Assembly (NCBI RefSeq): GCF_947623445.1 | Contig: NC_135243.1 | Coordinates: forward strand, 22,514,479 to 22,578,478 | DNA: 64,000 nt | From: Clavelina lepadiformis | Taxonomy: Eukaryota; Chordata; Ascidiacea; Aplousobranchia; Clavelinidae | Direction: 5' to 3' | In this document: piece by piece, positions 51,212-61,400 of the stretch | Layout of the letters: every line of letters begins with the position of its first letter | How positions within the stretch are numbered: position 1 is the first letter of the stretch | Translations under genes and position numbers: made by a program | The notes under the pieces: generated by a model | Told to the model about the DNA's origin: nothing | Database searches by the model: none | Seen by the model: only the letters and a program-made list of their open reading frames with translations

Positions 51212-52249
51212 GGTGTAATAAATTCGCAATCGTGTCTATCTGTTAAATCTATTAAGCCTGTTTTCCATATTGAGCGAATTTAGACCGCGGCAGGGGTATT
51301 AAAATTTGTTTATGCATGTCACATTGTTTTCAACTAAAGTCTGTCATAAATCTATATTTGCTGCAACTAGAAGCGCTATTTTTGTTTGCCAAAGAGAGAC
51401 AGTTTTTTTATGTTTATTTATCGCTTGTCGATTCAAAGCAAACTACAAAATCAGCAAATTACTTTTAGCATAAAAGCATATGATATGTGTGATACGTTAT
51501 GATGTTCATGATAAAATGAAATATAATTCATGAGATAAAAACACTTTACATCCAAATATTGATCACGTAAAATTGCAAAATATCATGAAATGAGATATTT
51601 ACAAATTTTACTATATACATTGTCTATATTTTTACTTCACAAAATGTATTAAATGTTTAAAACTCTACTAACAGACGAAGAGCATAAAACTAGTACAAGG
51701 TAAAGTTGAAAAATGTACAGAATCAATTTATACAAAAAAAAATTTATTTAGCATACATATAAGCTTTTAATTTTCATAACAGCGGTTTTCAATTTGTTTT
51801 GTATACTTTTGCCTTAAAAATGTTTTTGCTCTTCCTCTGTCAACAATAACGTTTTCTAATAATAGCAGCACAAATACTGGCGCAAATCTCAGAAGCAGAT
51901 TTCGAAAAAAGCAAAAAAACTCGGTATCATAAAGCACAATAATCAATTTTTGCAATTTGCATAAAAACTTTTAACTGAGCTTTTAAAGCAAAATCACTAA
52001 TATTTTTGCACAATATTTTGTGTAACTCTGTGAACGCTTTTGCACTTCATTTGAGTGCTAGCACTGCTACTTTGGAATTATAAAACCATGTTTAAAAAAA
52101 TTAAACAATAATATAAGTTTTTAAAGTGTATAACGCGTCATTCAGATTATGCCGTTTTTTGTGCTACTTTCCTATCGATTTTCATTGTTTCATGTGACAA
52201 TGACTCCGAGTTCTGCTGATATATGATTATTGTAATGAGTTGACGTTGT

Positions 52250-55200
52250 TTATTTTCTTAGTTTAAACAATTTTGATAAAGATTTTCCTGCTGGGGAAAA
52301 TAGGAATTTATGAGTCTCATCCGCCATGAGTCTGAGGTCCCTTAAAAAACAAAAACAAAATTATTTAAAGCTACTTGCTATGTAAGTAATTTTGTGGTGA
52401 GGCAATGATTATTTTTCAAATATTAATGTTTTTGTCAATATTATCAGCATATCAAATATTTATCTATTTATAATATATTTATTTTTATTTTATTTATTTT
52501 ATATTTATTATTATTTTATATTTATATTTTATTTTTATTTTATATATCTATTTATATTTAAATATTTATTTATATTATTATAAATTTATCAAATATTATC
52601 AAATTTCAAAAATCAATATCAGTTCCATGTTGAATTTTAGAAAACTTTAGAAGATCGTGCCATTATGCTTCGTATATTTTTAAAGCACATTGGCTGTTGC
52701 AGTATTGTATATTTAAGATAATGTTTTATTATTTTACTGGTTTGGGTCGTTTATTCGCATATTTGTCAGTAGATCAGACAGGTCTAATTGCTTCTGTAAT
52801 TTCTCTTTGTTTTTCTTCAACTGGCAAATGTTACAGATTAGTTGCAAAGAAGCTTTTCTGTTTGACTCTTCACCTATTTGCGTATGATAAAGATATGGTT
52901 AATTACTGAATAGCTTTAAAAATGCTTTATAAAATAAAAAAAAAATAAAATAGAAAAAATTTACAAATATCAATTAATATTTTCAACAAAATTTGAATAA
53001 TATTATGGATAATGGCTTTTTGTAACAAATATAACATGTTTATTATTCAAATAAATCATTTTTACCTGATTTTAAAAAGTTCGTTATGTAATCAACGGAT
53101 CCAGGACATTTTAGAATTGCTGCTGCATTTTCGTCATTGCGAGCAAGCTGAGCCAATCCATCAAACATTTCGGACAGCGAATAACTTCCTCTTTTGAGCT
53201 TAATGTCTTTATTGATTGCAACAGCTTTGTTGATATTCTTTGATTTGGTTTCCCAAATAGAAGAAATGAGATTAAAAGTAATAAAATCTTGTAGATTTTT
53301 ATCGTAGTAGCTTGAAGTTATCACATCAGTCTCCAACAGCTTTTGAAATACTAACCTCCACAATGTAGTTAAGTAAAGACTGATGGACTTTCAAGGAACC
53401 CAGCTGGTCTTCCTCTGCCATGTAAGTCACAGAAAAAGCAATGAAGGTTAAAAACTCCATTCTTTCTAATCCCTGTGTCAATGAAATGAAAACAGAAAAT
53501 AATGTAGTGTGATTGATGTCAGAACTGATATTGTTCCTAAGTTATCGAAATACTGATACTAGTTATGGAGCGCAAATATTCAGCTGTGTTCAAATGATTT
53601 TTTGTTACATACGTTTTTTGAATTGTTGATACTTTTTGCGTAAATTTTACTTTTCAATGCGTTCTGATTATATTCAGTTTAAGTAAAGCTACAATAAAGC
53701 TAACTTACCACTTCTTTGACCATTTCGTGTCTAAATTCTGACATTATTTCAAAGGTGTTTTGTACTTTTGCATAAATCAAAGGCTCTGGTCTTTTTGCAC
53801 AGTTGTACAAAATACCTACAGCTTTTTGTTCTGCGTAACCTTTCACCTAAAAAAAAATAATATCTAAGTTGAAATACTAAAAACAAAGAAAGTCAATGTA
53901 GCCAAACTCAAAAGGTTTTTCAGATTAATGAGTATCTTAAAATGTAATGGTAGTTGATTATGCGTAAGGGTAATCATTAGTACCTCCAATGGAAGCCAAA
54001 ATAAGCCTTGTAAACATTGCAAATGTACAGCCATCAACGTAATCAAACCTTGCTTGCAACATTCAAAGCAAAATTCTGAGCTAGTTTCAGTCATGTTAAA
54101 CACCAATCCTTTAAGTACTTCCAAGAATCCATATCTCACGCTAAATAAAACAACAAAACAATTTAGTATGAGAAATTAAAATGAAAATAGCCCGTTAATT
54201 AGTCATGATTAAGAGATGCATCAAGCATATATGCAAGTATAATCACCGCGATTAATGAAAAATGACCAAGTATAAAAAGTTTCTTTCGCCTTGCATGAAC
54301 CAATATAAAGGTTTGGGGCGCGGGTGTTGAAGGTATGTTTGGCAAATGCAAAAATTTCAACCACGACCTATGCAAAGCAACCTGGTATTTCAAGTGAAAT
54401 CATGTATGACCGAAAAAAATTCGAGTGAAAAGCACTTTCGAATCGATATAGCCTTTCAAAATTAATAAATAAATCTATTATAAGAAAGCAAAGAAGATTT
54501 TATTACTTGCCACCATATTTGCATTGATTTAGACTAGTAACAATACAGAGGTAAATGCAAATACTTTACTACCTCAAATGTCATTTTTTGGCTCAAATAA
54601 AACACGTATAAAAATAGATGAAATCATTTTTAATTTTAGCATTAACTTAAGTAAAACCAAAAAATAAACAAACAACTTGCTGGCAATGCCAGCCTACCTG
54701 TCAATTGGATATTCATTTCCATCATCAATTAAAATCTTGAAATATTGAAGAAACAGTGGAATAACATCATGACTTATCATCTCATCCACAAAATCGTTTT
54801 GAAAGCTCTGCAAAAATAATTTACATTTTATCAATTTCCGTAACGTTGTTAGAGCAAAATACGTAAAAGAAAGTATTTGCATATTACGTATACAAATTAG
54901 CTAACAAGAAATTACAAGTGCAAGCTAAAAGCTTCTAATGTGACACTCTCACAGTAGCCGAATGTAAAAAAGTAAGTGGCATAATGTAAATATTAAACCA
55001 GCTTTCAATCATAACGTATTTTGGGAGTGTGGTTTTGGCTGATTTTACAAAATGTAACAAACAGCGTTTTTCTTCTAAAACTAAAGATTGCTTTTTTTTT
55101 AAATTACGTTCACAAATAATCTGTTTGGCTCAAATTTAGCTACTCTGCATGCGGTTTTGTAAACTACGCCACAATGGAAGAACCAATTTGCATAAAAGAC

Positions 55201-55443
55201 AAGATTTCAAAGGCACTGGCAATAATATAAGCTTATTTAAAACAAAAACTAAAAAGTGACACAAATAAAAAAGAAAAAAACTTAAAAAACAAAAGAAAAT
55301 AACCTTTGGATATTTTGATGTTAAGTAAACTTGTATTTGTAAAATTCTTTTATGAGGTATTTCTACCAGTTGTTCATTCCATTCGTTTTCAAGCAAACCA
55401 CAAGTTCTCAAGTAGTCTAGAAAACTTTGCACATTTGCTTTAG
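52250..55443 (-). CDS. Gene A, armadillo-like protein, most complete copy (5' end unresolved)
   Basis: Eight in-phase exons, 5' to 3': 55304-55443, 54698-54807, 53984-54140, 53709-53846, 53356-53472, 53066-53237, 52738-52873, 52250-52340 (stop TAA at 52250-52252). They give about 350 residues. The first of these (AKANVQSFLDYL, CGLLENEWNE) is missing from units 1 and 2. Helical repeats resemble armadillo or related folds; function unknown. The exon lengths 140, 110, 138 and 117 recur in gene B, which shows the two are paralogues. The 140-bp exon needs one base from an upstream exon that I could not fix: candidates are 56051-56098 and 57903-57962, both weak. Confidence 0.75.
52430..52620. repeat. 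AT-rich low-complexity expansion, unit 3 only
   Basis: Runs of TATTTATTTTTATTTTA-type sequence, about 190 bp, absent from the matching place in units 1 and 2 (near 15870-15890 and 33881-33901). It lies in the intron between the last two exons of gene A. Confidence 0.85.
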
Positions 55444-56719
55444 CTGAAAAGGAAAATTTACTAAAATCAGACAAGGTGGTCAATGCAGAAGCAAGTTTTA
55501 AAAGAGCAGCACACAGTATGAGTTATACACTCATTGGCTAGTGTAACATTTTGAGCTTCAAGCTGTCATGAGTAAATGTGGCAATGCTTTGTTTCCGTTT
55601 TGTGTGGAAGCTATAGTTTTTTTGTAGCGGTACGGTACCAACGCTGTTGCTCAGGTAAAATGTTTAACGAGTAGGTAATTACAGTACGTTTCCGTTTAAG
55701 TATGTTGTTATAAGTAATTTAGCGCTAAAATGTTTTGTATCAGAACTTCAGGAAATTTACAGAAGCAAGGTATGATTCTAATACTTCCCCCAAGTTTGCA
55801 CCAACTTATATTTCAGTGTCAAGTTATTTGGTTACTTACCTCTTAACGCTACGAAAACTGGGCAGCTGTTTGATATCGATCTTTGCAATTTCTACTGTAG
55901 CTTTTGTTTTTATTTACACATACACCTTTACATATATATATGTATTTATGCATGTATAGATATATATAGCCCAATGCATAGATGATTTGAAGAAATGCAG
56001 TACGGTTAATAATTTACAGTATTTCTTAAATTGCATTAAATGATTACATACCTTTTTCGATGGGCGTTGAACATTGTCTAGCATTAGGTTTTACTAAAGA
56101 AATAATAAATTATAATTGTTGCAGTACTTATTTTCAACTAGGAATTTAATTATGCATTAATACTTTAGTTACTGCTAACTACAAAACAAATAAATGGTTA
56201 GTCATGACAATGTTAAGTTTACAAAAAGCAAATTAGATAAACAAATGAGAATTTGGCACGGAAATATAAATTTGGATTTTAAAAATACAAATTGTTGTTT
56301 TGTTTACTCTATTGACATTGTCCTCGTATGAGCCAAACGTTAGTCGACCACCCGGATGTAATGTCTGGGTATGAGTTGAGCATCCACTGGGTCGTGTTGC
56401 CATTAAAAATTCGCAGCCCTGGTATTCTGAAGGGATCATGACAAATAGACCACCGGATATAACAGGGTATATGGTATACGGGTGCAATGCCGTGGATGCA
56501 ATTTCTTGTGGGTTCAACGCCGTGCACAACCCCATTTTGCGATTCCGCGCATTCCATTTATGGTTCGTTCAGTGATCACTGCATCATTGATACTTGAGAT
56601 TGTTTAAACCGTTGTTTGTTTGTTTGTTTAGTGTTATTCTTAAACCGGTACAAACAAGTTTTTATTTGTCTCTTGATTTCATTTGTCGGACTTGATTATT
56701 TGCTGAGGCAAAAGTTTCA

Positions 56720-57830
56720 GGTAAAGCAGATGGAATGGCTCCATTGCCTGATGGGCGAGAAAAAGAGGCTACACGCTGCAAAGCGCAGCAGGCGATGGAT
56801 GCCCGAGAGATTGTCTGGAAAATTGTCCAATGATGTGGGACGAAGACATCAAGTTACAGTACGCAAGACACCGTTTATGACAGTGTAGATTTGATGTGCG
56901 TGTGTATGCTGCAACACCACACAGGTGCGCATGAATCAGCGGTGAAACAGACGAAGGCTAGAGCTGATGTACGAAGAGTAGCAGCTCCAACTCCCCCAGC
57001 CCATGCCTGCTAGTCTTGTAATCTACAGTAGGAATCCCGAAATGTAAGTTGATTAGGTATAGGGATTTCAGGTGTCGGCGATACATGAACGATTTGTCGA
57101 AGTTTAAATCAAATGTTTTTGGGGTGCAGGGAGAAAGGGCACACACGTTCAGCTGATATTAACTTTAAGCTTACGTTTTACGTTTTTGGTATTAACAACA
57201 TCGCTTTTGTTTTGTTAAGCTTCCATTTCCATTTCCGGAGATAAGTCGATAAAGTAGTCCTATTTTTCCAATGTGTCCCCTCTACAGTTTTCTAGTCCCT
57301 TACCGGATACATGATTGCTTAGTGGTCCGCGCCCGCGACCGCGTCCACGCCCGCGTCCACTGGAACGGCGTTCGATAGGTCATGGGTGAAGATCTTAAAC
57401 AGAGGGGGCCAAGACCAATCCGACAGAGCAGCTTGGAAGCAAAGCCGCGATGCTTTACTGTGTCGTAAGCAACTGTAAAATTTAAAACTGTAAAATGCAG
57501 CGCCAGTTTTTCTCTTAGCCTCGAAGCTGTCCTCGATGCTCTGGGTCATAACAATGACCTGGTTTACAGTTGACCTGCCGCGTTGGAACTAAAGTAAACT
57601 TTTTAAAACAGGGGTGAGGGGTTCGATAAACCGTTGGGAGGGGGAGGGGTTCGTTTGTGATAAACGCTGGCGTGGTTCAGGCGTTCGAAGATCTTCAAGG
57701 GGACACACAAAAACAGTATGCTAACTCTTTGTGTCCCCTAGCAGCTTCTGGGGCTTTGGGGTCGCTATTGCAGGAACTTTTTTCCGTAAATTTTCAAAGT
57801 AGGTCGTAAATATATAGTTATTAATTTTGC
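56720..57830 (-). mobile_element. Decayed non-LTR retrotransposon, reverse transcriptase part
   Basis: Minus-strand reading, spread over several frames with stops, follows the order of a LINE reverse transcriptase: AIATPKPQKLLGDTKS, then PLKIFERLNHA, FQRGRSTVNQV, TQSIEDSFEAKRKTG, then a segment with PPLFKIFTHDL, later DKSFMYRRHLKSL, RLAGMGWGS, and an APVWC segment. This matches the familiar 'PKSYRPISLLC...GRSTVDQV' type of element. The polymerase active-site region between the IFTHDL and RRHL parts is deleted and replaced by GC-rich sequence near 57329-57360. No intact frame remains, so it is a dead copy. Confidence 0.8.
57326..57362. repeat. Short GC-rich tandem repeat
   Basis: Imperfect 6- and 12-base repeats of CGCGTCCACGCC and GCGCCCGCGACC type, markedly GC-rich against the AT-rich surroundings. 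It lies at the edge of the decayed LINE, where the retrotransposon sequence is interrupted. Confidence 0.6.
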
Positions 57831-58444
57831 TTAGTCTCACAATAGGTTGTTTAAAGTTTAAACCACCTTTTCCTTGATCACTTTTGTAAAAACAAAACTT
57901 ACGCCAAGGAGCAGGCGGTGGTGGTGGTTGCGGTAAGTCGACTTCATTGTGAACAAAATCTCCTGAATTCCAAATACAGAAAATTGACGTTTTTAAAAAT
58001 ATTCTCATAAAAAATTGTGATGCTGCTTATAAGACTATAATGAAATTGTGTAACTAGAATATAGCATATTATAGTGCAAAGAACTGGCGCTTTCGAAAAA
58101 ATTAACCAGATTATAGCGTAAAGCAATTACCGCCGCTTCTCATTGAAGGCGTCTTTGTTGTAGCCAAACCAAGTAGCTGATAGATTTGCGTTGCTAATCG
58201 CCGTAGATTTCTAGAAATATTACGTGTTTTCGTATGAACTTATAGCCATATAAATATTATTGCGTTTTTTCTGGGTTGTTTTAGATCTTGTTATGAAAGG
58301 ACATTTTTACAACTTGCTAGGTTGAAAATTATTTTATATAACATACCATGTAAATTTATTAAGCTTAAAAGTAAAATTTAACAAAACCAAAGGCATTTAA
58401 TAATAATTGGTTAATAAATGTACTACTTTTAATGTTTATTTTCC

Positions 58445-61400
58445 TTACGCAACGGATTCTTTCATTAGGATTTTTCTTAGAAGGTCTATTAATCCTGTTT
58501 GCTTTCTGATTTCCTCTGTGTTTTCATTCAGCAGGCATAAATTGTAGAGAAGTTGCAAGCCAGATTTCTTGGTTTTCTGGCTACCTGTAAAGTAAGAATA
58601 ATTTTTACATAAAAAGCTGAACAAAATATTTTTAAATCAATAAAAACATAATTATGTTATAATTATAATTATAACAGCTCAAATAAAACGCATTAAGTAT
58701 TAATTCAGCGACTTGTTGTAATTTTAAGATGATCTGTGAAAATGGTCTGAAAACACCTGATTTTAGAACGGATGTAATACGTTTCATGGAGCCAGGAACG
58801 TTAACTATGTTTGCTGCATTGTCTTTATTGCGGGCAAGTTGACCCAAACCATCACAAATTTCAGACAATGTTGAAACTGCTCCGCTTTCAAATTCAAAGC
58901 GTTCGTCATTTTTAAGTCCTTCGTCGATAATCTAAACGAAATGCCGTTAGTGGAAATAATTGTAAATAATGATAAGAAGAAAGTCATTTCACCTAATGCT
59001 GCAGTTTTTACTTATGACTACAATCGATCTCTTTTCAGCTGTTGACGCAAAAATTGACATTTGATGACTTACGTCAAAAATGTATTTGATCAGAGACTGA
59101 TGCACAGAGAGCAAATGCATTTGATGTTCCAAAGCCACATAAGAGAGTAAAACGGCAAAAAAAGTTAAAAATTCCATTCTTTCCTCTTTCTGCGTGAACA
59201 AAGTAAAAAAAAGCTCAAAGCAAACTTTAAATAAACTTTTAGATATCCACCGTAAATTCCCTATTACAAATTAATTGATAAATCGAAGTTAACGTTTACG
59301 GTTTCCACTTCACGTGCTACGTTTGTTTATGTGTCATAAAAGGTAAATTGTGTAGAATTATGCTTTTACGTAAAATAGAGCGTTGGCGAAAGCTGATGCT
59401 CTTGGGGATATTCGACTTAAGACAGTTTGCATAGTGACGATTATGTTTAATGACAATGATGACATAGTTAACAAAAGATTGGCGAGAGTAACCTTTATGA
59501 CAAGATAGCTTTTTAAACTAGATTCCGTTGGGTAAACGTTGCTTGCGATTCCAACAACAAACCAACCTAATCTACAACACGTTTGAAAAAGTATAAAATA
59601 AACTAGTTAGGAAAGAAGCTTGAAACGGATTTGGAATTTCGAATGACCGGCGATTTAACCTCTTGCAGTAATTAACATATAGAGTACATTAAAAATTGTA
59701 AAAATGCAACAAAATGCAACCGCTGAGTAGACTTTAACAAGGCTATGGTTAATTAGTGAAGTAGGCTAGGAAATAGTTTAGATGGCAACCAACATCTATT
59801 GCAGGCTAATTTGGTTAAATTGGCAAAGTGTTGAAACACAACTAGTAATTTTCGTGCGTTAAGGATTCGGGTCTTCTTGCGCTGTTGTATAAGATGCCCA
59901 AACAAGTCCGTGACACTTTTACTTTTTTCTGTAAAAATAGTATTAACATAAAAGCGTTTTCTAAATATATTAGTATGTTTTTTCCGAACAATAATATGAG
60001 GACGTGGACGGTAATTGGTATAATTGTATATTTCATAACGTGTAATTTAGAAATACGACATCCTCAATATTCAGCAAGCCGTATCTTAAACATTCCCAAA
60101 GAGAACATAAAACGTTTTAGATCTTAAATTATAACCAGCTTAAATATAATTACTTGCTAAAAGAAATGAAAAACTAAATCACAGAACGCTACAGAGTAAT
60201 TGATTAAAGTTACGGAAGACGATGATATGTATATCAACACATGACAGACATATCCAGAAATCAGTAGCTCGATTAGAATCATTTAAAATTGTAAAGAAAA
60301 CAAGATATATACTGTACAAGGTTATAGTTATACTTCTGAACTCAACCAAGAGACACTTTGTACGTGTCGAAAGTGAACAGCTATTAACGGAACTAGCCCT
60401 TTTTTGCACGATTCGACGCAGAATGCAGCACTAGCGTCTGCAAGGTTCCACACGATTTGCTTGAAATCTTCCAAAAATTGACATGTAAAAATTTTTTTGT
60501 ATCTTATTTTGACGGAATTATAATTTCTTTGAAGCTTATTTTTCACTTTTATCGTCATCATCCGTTTTACGAATGAACAGTGCAAAAAACAATTTACACC
60601 TTTAGAAACGCATTTTTATGTTTTTAACGGAATATGGAATGAGAAAAGTTGAAAATATTTTGACTTAGTATAACTAAAATGTACAGTAAATAGAAATTTG
60701 CTGGGAATTGACAACGTATATATGAGGACGTATATTTCACACTTTTGATCTCATTTTAAACAATGATTTACATGTTTATTTATGCTGGAGAGTCCGCCCA
60801 ATTCTCAATGTTTCGCAAGGGGGATAATATGTGTCCACTACTACCTCATTCGCATTACGTGGCAACGAAAACAAATGGAGAGTTTAAGTAGCGGCTGTTT
60901 GAAAAAATCTTTTTCGTCGCTAGTTGACGCTTTTGTATTGCAGTTAAAAGAGAAAAAAAGCACTGCTTTAATACTTACGGCTTCTTTACGAAAAATGTAA
61001 GTGATTTTAATAGAGCAAAATTAAGTTTAAAAAAACTAAAAAATGCTGATTTACAGGTTGATTTCTGGTGGCGTCTAACGATTAAACGTTTGAATTCGTA
61101 TTAATGATTGAACATTTGTTCGTCGGCCACACAAAGGTAAGATCCAAATACTGCTCACCCGGATTAAATAAGTTTAATAATGGCAGGGATAAATTTCTCT
61201 GTTTATCCAAAGGTATTATAGATCTCCATAACATCAAAATTAAACAATAGTATCAAAATTATATCAACAAACAAACAACATGAACAAACAATGTTACCTG
61301 TCACGCGGATAAAGGTTTCCATCCAGAACTTTTGTTCTGAAGTACCTCATGAACAATGACATGGCGTCTTCCCTAAGGACTTCATATGCAATTTCTTTCC

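Larger units (their letters stand above)
47472..52249. other. Intergenic region, unit 3
   Basis: Diverged equivalent of 11455-15700. It lacks the tandem GCGGACTTCCTGTGT duplication (single copy near 48643), gains the 403-bp transposon at 50809-51211, and has about 100 extra bases near 51735-51850 whose minus strand contains a short open tail ending in a stop (51767). No gene recognised. Confidence 0.5.
36215..54950. repeat. Tandem segmental duplication, unit 3 (diverged right half)
   Basis: Third direct copy. From 36215 to about 45739 it equals unit 2 shifted by 18011. From 45740 onward point differences appear every 50-100 bp, together with indels: a private transposon at 50809-51211, about 100 bp near 51735-51850, and an AT-rich expansion at about 52430-52620. 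This makes it about 18.7 kb long. Homology with the other units ends near 54950, where the sequence continues into the intron and 5' exons of gene A, so this end is the ancestral, unduplicated side. Confidence 0.93.
55444..58444. other. Region between gene A and gene B
   Basis: Two weak candidate 5' exons of gene A on the minus strand: 56051-56098 (acceptor CTTTAG, donor GTATGT) and 57903-57962 (acceptor ATTCAG, donor GTAAGT, encoding a DLPQPPPPPAPW proline stretch). Both have the phase required by the 55304-55443 exon. Also present are a TA-rich stretch near 55915-55970, a less AT-rich segment at about 56290-56560 with long open minus-strand frames that I cannot identify, and a decayed LINE. 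Confidence 0.35.

Noticed and set aside
60782..61000. 72-codon plus-strand open frame ending at a donor-like sequence
   Set aside because: It sits in a gene B intron, matches nothing known and has no partner exon; too weak to call.
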